Shown: positions 47,645 through 60,560, numbered from the stretch's first letter. The stretch: DNA of 64,000 nt from Cymbidium sinense (GCA_021442155.1 CM038228.1:85452114-85516113), one strand, 5' to 3'. Notes: generated by a model not told the origin, from the letters alone. Numbers and translations: made by a program.

Positions 47645-48480
47645 AGGCCTCATTTGGGGAGGTGTTTCATCTATGATGCGATTCAAATCATACTGCTCAG
47701 ACGTTTGTTAAACTACGTTAGAGCTATATTTTGAAGAATTTGTAGCAGAAAAGTTATATTTTTCAACCTAATTTGACCAAGTGTAGTGGCGCTTAGAAAG
47801 TTATGATTTGATTTTTTTTTTAAAAAAAAAATTTCTAGTACCCATTGCAACTTTTTATACAACTAGTTTTTCTGCAGCAGTTTTACCACTACTTTTTTAT
47901 AATATGCTCCTATCCCAAATAAGGGTGTGCATTAGTCGCTTCAAATTGAAAAATAAAATCAATATATATATATATATATATATATCGATTTGGTAATGTT
48001 TGCAATCTCACGGTTTCATTTTTTATTGTAAATATCTAGTTATTCGATTTTCGATTTTATGTTATGTTTATATATAAAAAAAAAGACGGTTAGACCAAAT
48101 AAAATGAATAAATCAAAATTAGTTAAAAAGTTAAATATAAATATATAATTTTGATTATAAATATTTATTATTTGTATTAATTGATAGATTTTTATTGACT
48201 AAGAAATTTTTAATGTGTAAATTATATTATATTATATTTTAATTAATTAGTTCATTAAAAAATTAAAAATTTTAAATTTTTATATGAAATTTGATTTAAA
48301 CAAAAATCGAACCGAACAATTCAAATAATATTTTGATTCAGTTGGTTTGATTTTATATTTTATTTGTATGATTCAATTATTTTAAGTTATTCAGTTCAAT
48401 TTATTTGATTTAACAAAATATTCATTTGAATCGGTCGAACTAACCAAATGTCCTCTAGTCCCAAACAAACTCTTATTAGA
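47645..48480. mobile_element. Probable nested MITEs
   Basis: The outer ends GGCCTCATTTGGGGA (about 47646) and CCCAAACAAACTCTTATTAG (about 48459) are roughly inverted. An inner unit runs from AAGGGTGTGCATTAGTCG (47922) to AACTAACCAAATGTCCTCT (48439). An (AT)n run is at about 47962-47985. Confidence 0.45.
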
Positions 48481-48489
48481 CAATATAAC

Positions 48490-49110
48490 TTAATCATTAT
48501 CTTTATAGGAGCAGTGATGGGGTGATCAAGAAGGCTTACATCATACATTAAACATTAACAATCACTCTTTGGTATTTGTTAGGTATAGTTAATGTGAAAA
48601 CACCATTCGATATGGCTTAGACATTCTTCTTATAGGAGAGAAGCTTGGATGGCCAATAAGGTTTGCATAGGACTTTGATAACTAATATATGTGAGACACA
48701 CTTTTTGATATGCAATGGGTGACAACCAAGAGGAACATCTAAAGTTGTGGTCTTATTTGTTCATTCTTCTTATTTGAGGGGAGATAATATATGATCGAGA
48801 AGGCTTGCATCAATGTCATTAATTGATTGATGTTAAGGGATGACAATCACATGTGACAGTAGACGTTGACATTGATCAACAACTAACATTTGGTGCCAAT
48901 CATACTGGGCGGCGATGATAGTAAATGACTGTTGTTGGCTAGTGGTGATCACCTTCTCAGTCTTAGATCTTGCTTTTTATGAGAACAATTGAGTCAAACC
49001 GCTCAATTATCACCCAAAATTAATCAACATTCATCGTTCAATGTTTGTCTCAATTATCAGCCAAAATTAATCAACATTCATCGTTCGATGTTTGCCAACC
49101 ACTATATCCA
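48490..49110. repeat. Diverged direct repeats
   Basis: Three loose units of about 130 bases, at 48500, 48625 and 48760, share CTTATAGGAG and GAAGGCTTRCATC. A clean 47-base tandem duplication, CAATTATCACCCAAAATTAA and on, starts at 49002 and 49049. Confidence 0.55.
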
Positions 49111-49361
49111 ATACTCATCTTTCCAACCATTTAGTCTTCAACCAAACTAATCGTTCATTATTATATGATGATAACTTAGGCATCTTAAGACTTCCACAAT
49201 GAAAGGTATCTTACACAATCCATGTTTAGGACATTGTATTAATGACTTTAATAGTTATACTAGTGAAATTATTTCAATTAGGATGGGTCTAATAATTTTT
49301 TAACCTTCATGAAATTTTCTCATAAAAATTCTTATGCCATTTTTTATCTATTATCAACTTT

Positions 49362-49989
49362 TCGTTTAAGTAGATATAAAACTGAATATATGGAGTGTAA
49401 TTTTAGTTATAGAAGTTCTAGTGATAGTGTTGTGACATTAGGTGAACAAGTCATTAATAAGAAAGCGTTTCAAAATGATGGTGAAATAGATGGAGATGTT
49501 AATAGAATTCAAGTTGGATGGTTGAAGTGGAGGAATGCATCCGGCCTATTATGTGATAGAAAAGTTCCACTTAAACTTAAGGAAAATTTTATAAGATGGT
49601 GGTAAATTAATGAGAATAATGTAATGTTAATAAAGACTAAGCTAAGTGTACTGAGATGAGGATGCTGGATGAGTGACTTTACTCTTAGAGATAGAATGCA
49701 AAATGAGTATGTTCGGGAAAAAGTTGGAGTAGCTCAGGTGATAAGATTAGGGAGAGTCGCCTGATGGTTTGGCCACATAAAGCGTCGTCCAATGAATGGG
49801 AGATTAGATTTGCCTTTATGTTAAGAAGGTAGAGGTAGATCTAAAAGACTTGGTTAAGATGTATAAAAAATGATCTTAGTATACTTGAATTAAATGAGAA
49901 TTTTATACATAATAGGGCACAATGGAGACGAAGGATTCATGTAGCCGACCCCACCTAGTGGGATTAAGGCTTGTTGTTGTTGTTGTTGT
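49362..49989 (+). mobile_element. RTE LINE 3' part in the left arm of the inverted duplication
   Basis: Carries GTTTAAGTAGAT, the part encoding IQVGWLKWRNAS and DRKVPLKLKEN, MSDFTLRDRMQNEY-like sequence (about 49670), the ATGTAGCCGACC end and a (TTG)n tail at 49970-49989. It is the same insertion event as the element at 54547-57551, because the sequence beyond the tail is also shared. Confidence 0.9.
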
Positions 49990-50251
49990 GATGTTTATAA
50001 ATGAAATTTGAATATCTTCATTCTATTGTCTTTTGTTGTCATGATAATTCCAAGTTCTCGGGCCATGCCGTGACATTTTCTAAGTCCTCCCTTTGGTAAA
50101 TAATGGCGCCTGAGTTTCAACTTTACTGAATCATATCCCAATATTGACGACACAACTTTCTTACAAAGAAAACTTTGTATCCACATATAAAATTACACTT
50201 AAACAAGATATCTCTATGTAGGCACTATGCTTTGATAGCTATAATAGATAT
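49362..50251. repeat. Left arm of a large inverted duplication
   Basis: The arm is the reverse complement of 54274-55262. It contains the LINE 3' part plus about 260 bases of non-LINE flank (49990-50251 against 54274-54546). The two arms start diverging at the same inner point (GATAGCTATAATAGATAT). The spacer is about 4 kb. Confidence 0.92.
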
Positions 50252-50313
50252 CCACAACTTTCTTACAAAGAAAACTTTGTATCCACATATAAAATTACAC
50301 TTAAACAAGATAT
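50156..50313. repeat. Tandem duplication of ~62 bases
   Basis: CACAACTTTCTTACAAAGAA and the following sequence to AACAAGATATC occur at about 50156-50210 and 50254-50312. The unit holds a small perfect hairpin (ACAAAG-AAAA-CTTTGT). Only the first copy has a partner in the right arm. Confidence 0.88.
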
Positions 50314-50760
50314 CCCTAATCTTATCTACCACTGGAGCTACTCCAACTTTTTCCCGAACATACTCATCTTGCATTCTATCTCTAAGAGTAAAGCCACTCA
50401 TCCACCTAAGCATTCTCATCTCTGTAACACTTAACTTAGTCTTATGCTTCTTTTTATTAGCCAACATTCTGACCATAAGTCATGTGCTTTAACTATCTTA
50501 TAAAATTTTTAAGTTTTAAAAAACTTTTCATCACATAGCCGATGCATTCCTCCACTTCAACCATCCAACTTGAATTCTACTAATAACATCTCCATCTATT
50601 GCACCATCATTTTGAACAATGCTAACGCCACTCTTATTAATGACTGTTTAACAACACAACCACTAGAACTTCTACAACTAAAATTACATTTCATATATTC
50701 AGTTTTAGATCTACTTAAACGAAAACCTTTAAACTCTAAAGTTGACCTCCATAATTATTA
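50313..50760 (-). mobile_element. RTE LINE fragment, internal, both ends missing
   Basis: The minus-strand RT C-terminal region (ATCCACCTAAGCATTCTCAT, then TTCCTCCACTTCAACCATCC) is directly joined to the tandem duplication at 50313. It has neither tail nor 5' end, and no target duplication was found. Confidence 0.85.
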
Positions 50761-52040
50761 GTAACCAAATTAATTATAAAATATCAACAATTAAATTATC
50801 TTATGCTAATTAGGGGCTTAACTACACTAATTATTTTCAAAATATTTAACCGAGTGATAATGAAGCAATGGTTTAGATGTTACATCAAACTAATCCGCAT
50901 TAATTAATATATAATAAGGCAAATTAATGCTTAAGCAAGCCAATTAGGAAGTAATTAATGTTTAGCTTTGCTAGAGACAGTGATTCACTTATTGCTTAAC
51001 TAATTAGTGGTTAGAAATAATATAATTTAGATAGATAAATAAATGTTAATAAATTTAAATTTATTAATAAAGATAAATTTATTTTAATTCTGTAGATTAT
51101 TTTTAGGTTTTTGTGAACTGGGCATGGGAAACAAACTGATTCCTTATCCACCGTTTAGCACAATATCAGACGAAAAGATCCACCGTCCGTTAAAACTGCT
51201 GCCGGAGCTCCAACGGTAATTTTATTTAAATAAACCGATACTATAATCCTCAACGGTCATTTTATAGGTCATGGCCTTTCCTTGCAATAATGGATGGTCA
51301 CATTATTGGCGAGTTTAATTAATAAAATGTTACTTGATGTTTATGTTAGAAATATATATTTTTTATTTTAAAATATAATATAGACATAATTTAGTATTTT
51401 TTTTTCTAATATGCTTTATTTTTTTTATAACTTCTTATGATATTACTTTTTATAAAACTTGATTTTCTTAATTCTAAATGAATAATTTGTATTATCATAT
51501 AGTTATTTATTTTTTAATTGAGTTTGAAATTTTAGTAAATTTAAATATATTTTTGTTTCATACGTACTTGTAATAAATTTGTATTGTATAAATTTATTCA
51601 TTTTATATAATTATTATAATATCTGTTAAAAATATATATAATTTCATAATATCAATCTTAATATATTTGCATCTTATATTTTAAAATAATAACTTATATT
51701 TATGTCATATTATTTTTATATCCTCAAATTGACTTTATATTATGCATAAGTATTCATATTAATTTTTAAAAATTTGATAAAAAAAATATTATAGTTGGAA
51801 TTATATTATGAATTTTGATATTTTGATGAGAATTTCAAAAATTAATACAGGAGGGGCTAGCTTTATAAATAATAATATTTTGATTATTATATATATAATT
51901 TTCTTAATATTTATTTTTAAAGGCATATTAAACGAATTTAATCATAAATAAGTTCACACGTGTCAAATATACTTCAGGATAGCGGGCGGCGACTCATCAA
52001 TTATTTACAGTACTCCGCGAGTAAACTCAACTACGCTAAC
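50761..52040. other. Upstream region of the malic enzyme gene
   Basis: AT-rich, with a slightly GC-richer patch at 51120-51310. No coding was seen. The last 90 bases hold the promoter motifs listed separately. Confidence 0.5.
51955..51964. promoter_or_regulatory. G-box / ABRE-like element
   Basis: CACACGTGTC, a perfect ACACGTGT palindrome with CACGTG core, about 90 bases upstream of the TATA box. In plants such sites bind bZIP factors (abscisic acid or light response). Function here is inferred from position. Confidence 0.6.
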
Positions 52041-52042
52041 CA

Positions 52043-52050
52043 CTATATAA
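52043..52050 (+). promoter_or_regulatory. TATA box of the malic enzyme gene
   Basis: CTATATAAACC, about 115 bases upstream of the first ATG (52165), followed by a CT-rich, GC-richer leader. This is the ordinary plant spacing for a leader of about 85-90 bases. Confidence 0.75.
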
Positions 52051-52164
52051 ACCACGCTCTTTAAAAATGAAATTTCTCTCTGCTCCACTTGTCCAAGCCT
52101 CTCGCGCTAAGCCCGCCCAGCTCAGCAGCGCTCTCTTCCTCATCTCGCTCTCTCAGAAGGAAGC

Positions 52165-52678
52165 ATGTTGTCGCTGAACAAATGCCGCTTTCTGGTAAAA
52201 TTGTATTTTTCTTAACTCTACGTTTATAAATTAGAAACATTATCTGAGAGTCTGAGTGTTGATCTGGGCTACGACGTGGCTAGATTTTGGGGTTGGAAGC
52301 TTTATTTTATGATTATTTTTGTAATGGATAATCATAAATAAGTTGGGGGTGTATCCGAGCCTTGTTGAGCTGTCTTTGTGCTTCTTACTTTTGTTTCTGG
52401 TTTGGGTTTGGGGAGCAGAGAGTCGGTGGGAGAAGTAGAGAGTGTTGGCGGAGACCTAGGGCAGCGGCGGTGGTGGTGCGGTGCTGTGGCGGTGTTGGAG
52501 AGGGGAACGGAAGGGGCATTTCGATGGAGAGCATGATGAAGGAGCGTAGAGGGGAAGGGTCGTCAGTGCTGGATTTAGATCCCAAATCTGGGGTAGCCGG
52601 CGGGGTGGAAGACGTCTACGGCGAGGATCAGGCGACTGAGGAGCAGAACATCACTCCATGGACCATCTCTGTGGCCAG
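52165..52678 (+). CDS. NADP-ME: NADP-dependent malic enzyme, exons 1-2 only
   Basis: This enzyme decarboxylates malate to pyruvate with NADP, in plastid or cytosol. Exon 1 is 52165-52194 (MLSLNKCRFL, ends in phase 0 before GT). Exon 2 is 52419-52678 (acceptor CAG) and ends GTG GCC AG before GTAGGT. This reproduces the conserved family junction in VAS-GY. Exon 2 has an Arg/Ala-rich, transit-peptide-like part, then MESMMKERRGEG, LDLDPKS, GGVEDVYGED and ITPWTISVA, the known start of plant NADP-malic enzymes. A second ATG at 52524 gives a protein starting where cytosolic isoforms start. The expected next exon (GYTLLRDP type) was not found up to 64000. Either the intron exceeds 11 kb or the gene is cut. 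Confidence 0.85.
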
Positions 52679-54273
52679 GTAGGTTGGATCGCACCGTTAA
52701 ATGTTTTTCTTTTTTGGTTTGACTTAAATGTGTATGCTAGGACCGAAATTAACCATTTTATGGTTATAATTCTACTTGCTGACCAGCGTTTTTCTTTGTT
52801 TAATTTTCTGTGATTGCGATGGGCTTCGGATTTTCACAAGAAACTTTTCTTAGTGGGATTATGTGTTTGGCCAGCGTTGTGCTATAGTGGGAAATAGAGA
52901 CGTAGGTAATTTTGCTTTCTATGGATTCTAATTCATGGAAATTTCCGAAAATTTACTTGCTGAAATGTCGCTTTCGGCTTTGAATTAAATGATTTGAGTT
53001 GTTAACTGCTTTGCTGTTTTATTTCGTAAATAGTGCTGAGATTTGGGTATCTAATGGCGGAGACCTCAAGCAAAGCATTCTTGTTTCCTACTTGATCTAC
53101 CGTTCATAACATAAACGTTACGCTTTTTTCATAACTTTCCTCTTCACCATGGAGAATCACTTTGGTAGAAAGTAATCGATCAAGAGAACTTTATGTTCTG
53201 TTTTATGCGGCTTACATGTTGTTAAGGGTGGTTTGTGGATGTTGCGGGACTATATTGGTGAGATTACGCCTCACTGCCAACCAATACTATGGACCAAGGA
53301 TAGCGCAGGCCTGGGCAAATGGAGTTGAAGGTTATTAGTAAAGGTTGGCAAATAATGACAACATATATAATAATCTCAAACTCCTTGAATTTATATCAGG
53401 GTATGCTTTACCTTAGATCTACCCATGAATTCAAATTAAACTCAATTATTCTAGCGAGATGGACCTGAGATGGACAAGGAGGAAGATCTCCAAAAGAAAT
53501 TAGGCAATCCTCCTAGTACTAGTGATCTAGATAGCCTGAGTTTGACCTAGGTGGTTGCACCAAAAGGGGTTCACATTGACACCTTTAGCAGAGATAGCTA
53601 TTAGAGAAGGCTTGAAAATGCCTCTTAAGTCATTTTTCTACGCCCTTAACATAGTGGATCAACAAGTCTACTTGACCATGATTAAGGATAACCTTGGTCA
53701 AGTGTTGGTCAACTCAATAGAGGCCCAAGATCACCAAAATGTGAAACATTAGCTAAATGAAAAATCCAAAACTAAGAACATTAATGGGCATTGCTAAAAA
53801 ATTTGGATTTCATCCATCAAGTTAATAGGTCTATGCAAAGTCCAATCAATGTATTGTAAACTCATGGAATTTTTTGAAGAAAAAACCCCATTTTAGTGGG
53901 CTTCCATTAATGCTTAATGTGCTATTGTCAAGAAATTATCAACGAGCTAATACCCCTTATCAGTTACCCTTTAATATGATAGATTAGCTAAGACATTTTA
54001 ATTTTACATTGCTTTGGAGGGTGAAATCTCCCCTTTTTTTCCCTTGATAATAATGAATGGGCCACACCTTTTAAAACAACTCCAATTTGAGGCATTCGCC
54101 TAGCGAAGCTTTACGAAAACATCATTGCAATGGAGAGAAGGTGTTGGGTATTCTACTAACTCAAATCTATTTTTTTTCCTCACTATTTTATACATTTTTA
54201 GATCATGCATGTTTAAATTCTACACTTTTACTTTTGTTCAACTCTATGGTTGACCTCGAGTGCTTTGAATCTA
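52679..54273. other. Intron or downstream flank of malic enzyme, no exon found
   Basis: 52679-53300 has the T-rich look of a plant intron. 53555-53752 is open for 65 codons (TPLAEIAIREGLKMPLKSFF) and is more codon-like than its surroundings, but I do not recognise it; a retroelement gag scrap is possible. The rest is featureless. Confidence 0.45.
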
Positions 54274-55262
54274 ATATCTATTATAGCTATCAAAGCATAG
54301 TACCTACATAGAGATATCTTGTTTAAGTGTAATTTTATATGTGGATACAAAGTTTTCTTTGTAAGAAAGTTGTGGTATTTGACCACAAGTTCGTCAATAT
54401 TGGGATATGATTCAGTAAAGTTGAAACTCAGGCGCTATTATTTACCAAAGGGAGGACTTAGAAAATGTCACGCGACCCAGAACTTGGAATTATCATGACA
54501 AGAAAAGACAATAGAATGAAGATATTCAAATTTCATTTATAAACATTACAACAACAACAACAACAACAATAACAAGCCTTAATCCCACTAGGTGGGGTCG
54601 GCTATATGAATCCTTCGTCTCTATTGTGCCTTATTATGTGTCAAATTCTCATTTAATTCAAGTATACTAAGATCATTTTTTATACATCTTAACCAAGTAT
54701 TTTTAGGTCTACCTCTATCTTTCTTAACATAAGGCAAATCTAATGCATCTATTCTCCTAATCGAGTCATCGGATGGCCGACGCTTTATATGGCCAAACCA
54801 TCTAAGGCGACTCTCCCTAATCTTATCTACCACTGAAGCTACAACAACTTTTTTCCGAACATACTCATTTTGCATTCTATCTCTAAGAGTAAAGCCACTC
54901 ATCCACCTAAGCATCCTCATCTCGTAACACTTAACTTAGTCTTATGCTTCTCTTTATTGGCCAACATTCTCGCACCATAAGTCATCGTGTCTTACCGCCA
55001 TCTTATAAAATTTTTCCTTAAGTTTAAGTGGAACTTTTCTATCACATAATACAGCCGATGCATTCCTCCACTTCAACCATCCAACTTGAATTTTACTAAT
55101 AACATCTCCATCTATTGCACCATCATTTTGAACAATAGAGCCTAAATATCTCAATCGCCGCCTTATTAATGACTTGTCACCTAATGTCACAACACTACCA
55201 CTAACTTCTACAATTAAAATTACACTCCATATATTCGCTTTTAGATCTACTTAAACGAAAAC
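54274..55262. repeat. Right arm of a large inverted duplication
   Basis: Reverse complement of 49362-50251. Here the arm lies against, and continues into, a near full-length LINE, so this side looks like the source and the left side a truncated copy. Confidence 0.92.
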
Positions 55263-57551
55263 CTTTAGACTCTAAAGTTGACCTCCATAATTCAAGTTTC
55301 TATTGGACTCCTCTAATCTTATCAATAAGAAGAATGTCATCGCAAAAGAATACATCAAGGTACATCTTCTTGTAAATGCCTAAGAACATCCATAACTAAA
55401 GTAAAAGATAAGGGCTTAAAGCGATCCTTGATGTAATCCAACCTAAATAGGAAAATATTTTGTCAATCCTCCTTGTGTTTGGACACAAGTAATTCTAGTA
55501 TACATATCCTTAATGACTTGCATATAACCAATATTAACTCCTATAACCAATATTAACTCCTTTCTGTTCTAGAACTCTCTAAAGAACATCTCTTGAAACT
55601 TTATCATAAGCTTTCTCTAAATCAATAAATATCATATGTAGATCCTCCTTACTTTTTCTATGCTTCTCCATCAAACCTCTTAACAAATGTATAACATCCA
55701 TAGTCTACACGATTGAAACCAAACTGACAGGAGAAACTTTTGTATCACATCGTAACCTATGCTCACTTACTCTCCCCATAATTTTAATGTATGACACATT
55801 AACTTAATTTCTCTATAATTTGCACACTCTTGTGCATCACCTTATTCTTAAATATAGGAACCAACAAACCCTTTCTCCACTCATCGACATTTTTTAGTCT
55901 TTAAAATAATATTAAAAGATTTGTAAGCCAAAAAAATTCCTTGATCTCCTAAACATTTCTCACTTCTATTGGAATATATCGGCCATACTTTTCCACATTT
56001 CATTTTCTTTAAAGCTTCATTAACTTTAGATTTACTAATACGATGATAAAATGAAAAATTCTATTTTGTAGGTACTAAGATTGCTAAAATCAATCAGATC
56101 GATCCTTCATTGAAAAGTTTATCAAAATACCTCATCCACCTATTTTCAATATCCTTTCTAAGAAAAATAATTTATTATTTTCATCCTTAATACACCTCAC
56201 TTGAACTCTTTACTTCTCTATCTCTTTAGACTAACTTACACATACATCTTTCACCTTCTGATCTAATCTATTATATAAATCACTAAAAGCTAAATTTTTG
56301 CATCATATATTTCTTAGAATCTCTAAGCCAATTTTTATATCTTTCCCAATTCCGAAGTTTTACATATAATAAATCAAGTTTATAACTTCTTATTTCTTAT
56401 CTTTTCTTGACACTCGACTCCAGACCAACTATTCTTATTAAAAGAGCTTTTCTTGATTCTCCACATCTTTAACAACTTGCTTAATTTCACTTTATTTTTT
56501 CCACATGTTAGTTCCTTGAAACATCCCAAATTCCACTCTTGTAGCTCTCTTAAAATATTTTTATTTGTGTTCTTAAGATCATCTAATCGATAATAATTTA
56601 ATTTATTTTTCTCTTACTTTCATCTTAAAATCTAAAACTAACAATCGATGTTGGGTATTTAAAATTTTACTTGAAATGATCTTACAATCTTTACAATCTA
56701 AACTCCTATTTTTCTTATCTAAAATAATCAATCTGTTTTTACTAGATCCATTTTATAAGTAATAATATGTTCATCTTTTTTTTAATAAAGTGTTAAGAAC
56801 TACAAAATCATAAGTTAAGAAAAATCTAATATACCCCTTTTTTCATTAATTCCAAATCCATAACTACCATGAATACTTTTAAAATCTTCTACCACTCTAA
56901 CAACATGTCATTTAAATCTCCCCAATAACTTTTTCTTCAAGAGGTATCTTTGTATTAATCCTTCTAAATCATTCCAAAATTTTCTTTGAGTTTACCTCCA
57001 AACCTACTTGAGGAGTAAAACATTATAACTTATAACATTGATAATCATAAGATCAACAATAATCTTTAAAGCTATAATTCTATCTCCACATCTATTAATA
57101 TTTATAACACCATCCTTCAAACTTTTATCTATAATCACACCTTCATCATTTCTAGTTCGACTTTTATCTGAATACCAAAGTTTAAAACCTAAACTATCAA
57201 TTTCTTTGGCCTTCTCCCCAACCCATTTAGTTTCTTGAACACATAAAATATTTATCTTTCTATGAATCATAATATCTATTAATTTCATTAATTTACCTGT
57301 AAGAATACCTATATTCCAAGACCCTAACCTAATTCTTGTTTCATGGACTAACTTCTTTACCCACATCCGTCCATAACGTGGGAACCCTTGCTTATTTAAT
57401 ATTGCACTTAATGTTAACACATTTTTTCATCAGATTCAAGCCATACACAAGGCCGCCTACAAGATTAACACACAATGATTTAAATGATTCATGTCATGAT
57501 TATTTCGACAAGTTTTACGTTGGTTGTCGACTACCTAACGCAACCCTCCAC
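54547..57551 (-). mobile_element. RTE-type LINE, full length (3.0 kb), decayed
   Basis: A minus-strand element with the (TTG)n tail at 54547 and the 5' end TGGAGGGTTGCGTTAGGTAG at about 57550. It is flanked by ATTTATAAACAT (54535-54546) and ATTTATAAATAT (57552-57563), a 12-base target duplication with one mismatch. The 5' part (57420-57004) encodes an apurinic-type endonuclease head, with RLGSWNIGILTGK and INILCVQETKWVG. The RT catalytic segment is near 55320-55345 (CDDILLID, where ADDI is usual). The C-terminus (55190-54621) has VGWLKWRNAS, MRMLRWMSGFTLRDRM and RLRWFGHIKRR. Frames between are broken. Confidence 0.92.
57004..57420 (-). pseudogene. LINE endonuclease domain fragment
   Basis: 138 open codons with the endonuclease motifs SWNIG (Asn) and QETKW (Glu) and a DEGVIIDKSL segment. 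This is the N-terminal APE-like endonuclease that nicks target DNA for priming. It is interrupted after about 110 domain residues. Confidence 0.85.
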
Positions 57552-57563
57552 ATTTATAAATAT

Positions 57564-58689
57564 TAATTAATTTTAAAACAATTAAATTAATAATTTCATA
57601 TATAAGAAAGAGTCATATTTCTAAATCAATACTACAACAATTTTAAAATAAAATATCTTTCTCTTGCCGTGCTAGATCTACGATATATGATTTCTCTTCT
57701 CTCACTCATTATAATCTTGTTATCTTAACCTGAAAATATTAGTTAATTATGAGCTATAAATAACTTAGTGGGGAATCCTACTTATAAACTATAATAACAT
57801 AAATGTGAGGATTAAACAATATGCATGCATGTAAATTTTTGTAAATCAATAGTAATTTAATTGGAAATTTAGTTGTTCGAGGATGAGCATATAAAATATT
57901 TTCAAAACATTCAATTATGCAATAAGGACAATCTCATATCTCTTCTAAATAATTTAATATACTATATCAGTCACATGAGCCACCGTTTAAATTGTCCTAG
58001 GTAGTATCATTAGGGGGTGAGCTTTATTGGTCAACATGCACATGCAATTACTTTTATGTAGTTCATGAAAATTATATTTTTCATATCATGCAAATATTTA
58101 TTTATAATAAATAGGACGTGAACCAAAAATTAAATATGTTGACAGATTTGTGGTATTAATTTTAATATGATCAATGCTTATAAAATAATAGATAAATCAT
58201 TATAAATAATCACAGTTAAATTTAACAAGTATCAGTGACATTTCATCAATTCGGTTAGAAGAAATAATGAAATCCCTACCTTAACTTCCAAAGATTTGCT
58301 TTGTCACTCACTCTTAAACTCCACCCTTATTTACTTTGATACCTATAATAAAATGTTATCTCATTATTTAATTAATAAAATTTAGATGTATAAGTTATAC
58401 TTAATTAATTTCACTTTTATGCAATAAATAACTCATAATTGTGAGCTCCGAAAATTTGTCACCGACCTCTCGACAAATATTTGAATTGAATAATCAAGAG
58501 AAGATTTGATTCTGTATGTATAATTTTTAAAAAAAACAAATAAGATAGACACTAAGAAATTTCTCATTTGGTGAGGATTTTAAATCTTCTAGATTTCTCA
58601 TATTAATTTCCTAATAAGTGAGAGAGAATTTTCACAAAATTTGAGTTAAAAAAGATATAGAAGGTGATATGGAATTTCAATGTATTATG
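57564..58689. other. AT-rich spacer, no gene seen
   Basis: No frame, RNA gene or element end was recognised. Confidence 0.5.
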
Positions 58690-60560
58690 AAATTCATCAT
58701 TTCAATTTAACCGGATGGTTGGGGAATGATGACGCGTCATCTAGATCCCATAGCCTTCATCACGCCATTCCCTACCTACTTAGTTAGAGGAGGTAACCTA
58801 ACGTGGAAGGATCCCCATCGAACATACATGGATTACGCCGTCAAGAAATCATCAGATAGTGTTTTGTATGAAGACAAAGCTTAAGTTTACCTGAAAAGGA
58901 TCGTTCTATCAAATATACACAAATTCACAACTCAGCGAATTGGGAGCATACTATGATCGAGGATCGTAATATATGAAGCTGCCAAAACCACTATCACACT
59001 GTCGCTATCATCCGTGGAGTCTATTCACGCAATGACAGAAGATTATGGCAAAGAGATTGACAGAAACATGAACACTGATTTGGCATCAATTCTTTAGAGT
59101 CTTCTTAATCTATCCTCATAAACAATATAGGATATGAGTTTGACTTAAGTGATAAATTCCATTTAAACGTATTACTTAATTTGATTTGAAAAATTAATTG
59201 GAAAATGTAAGAGTTTTAGATCCCGCCAACTATTTTTAAGCAAGAGAATTAGATCTACTGTAATCAGTTGTTAGATATTTCACCGATTTAAAACTCTTAT
59301 TATAGGTTTTTAGCGACAACCAAAAGATTAAACCGAAGAAACCCACGAACATCCTCGCACGTGAATTTAAGCATTTAAGATAATAATCGCGTGTATTTAA
59401 GATTTTACGTAGTGTTTGTTTCTTAATTATGAGATTGATTTCATATTTTCATTTAATTCTAATTTAGCCTGTATAGTCTTCTCAAACATTAAAATTTGCA
59501 TTTGAAATCTTTATATCTGAGCACATGTAGTTTATAGCTTAGACAATTTCACATAATTGGTGATTTCGTTGATTTTTAAAATCATAATTAAAATAAAATT
59601 TCTTAATTTTTGTATTAAAGGAAAGCTCCTTCATTCGTGTGGCATTTAGTTTAGTCTTGCCTGTGCTTAATAAAAGATTGATAGACGTCGAAAGCATTTT
59701 GATTTAGATTGTAGTTAAATACTTGCTTAGTTACTTGTTGAATTTTTTATAATTCTCCCATATGTTCAATCTACATCACTTTGATAAGTTATGTCATTTC
59801 AGATTTATTACTTTACTATACGCTTATTATTAAATAGATTACCTCCATATTTATATAAGAGTTATTAAACCCAATTTGGATTTATCCTTAACTCTATCAA
59901 ATTTTATAGGCTTTAAGTTTATTACCGGTTGTTATGAATTTAGTAAGTCTTCCCAAATTTCAATTGTTTTAATTTTAAGGAATTTAAAGATAACTCACTC
60001 ATTACTTTAATTTAAGCCATAGAGAATCGCTATTAGAGTTTGTGAGTTTAATATTAGCCTTCCCAAATTTTGCTTGCATTTTAAATGAGTGTTTCATTCT
60101 TTCCAAAATTTTCTTTAAGTGTTCACCCCCTATTTCTCATTGATTTAACATTTATCTTTATATTTATTATATATTCTTTTGTTTGACTTTAGGTAATTTT
60201 CATTTGAATTTATTTAAGTCTTGAATTTTAGTCTAAATTTTTACACCTGCCATCCCTCATGGCAGGGGATGTCATCCTGATTGCATCGAGAGTTTGCTTT
60301 CTCATGCCTCTCATGGCGGTGTTGTGAACATCAGTAGATTTTTCATCTCATCGCTCTTTAAGACGACGTGACATTCAAACTTGAAAGAAGACATGCAATA
60401 TATATCCCTCCTTTTTCTAAGAGAAATTGACAAAATTCTGAAGATTCGTCAGGGGACATCTAATAGATGTACTTCGACGCCTTCGAAGGTAATGAGCGAT
60501 TCTACACACAATCGATTTTTCATCTTGTCGCCTCTTGAGTGACGAGGCCTTCAAACTGAA
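58690..60560 (+). repeat. Dispersed repeat, copy 2
   Basis: Matches 1-2370 block by block in the same orientation, with many small gaps. See the entry at position 1. Part of a retroelement is likely, since the downstream 60.9-64 kb has the same composition. Confidence 0.6.

Noticed and set aside
49362..50760. Two independent LINE insertions facing each other as the full explanation of the inverted repeat
   Set aside because: The non-LINE flank of 260 bases is also inverted and repeated at 54274-54546, which separate insertions cannot explain.
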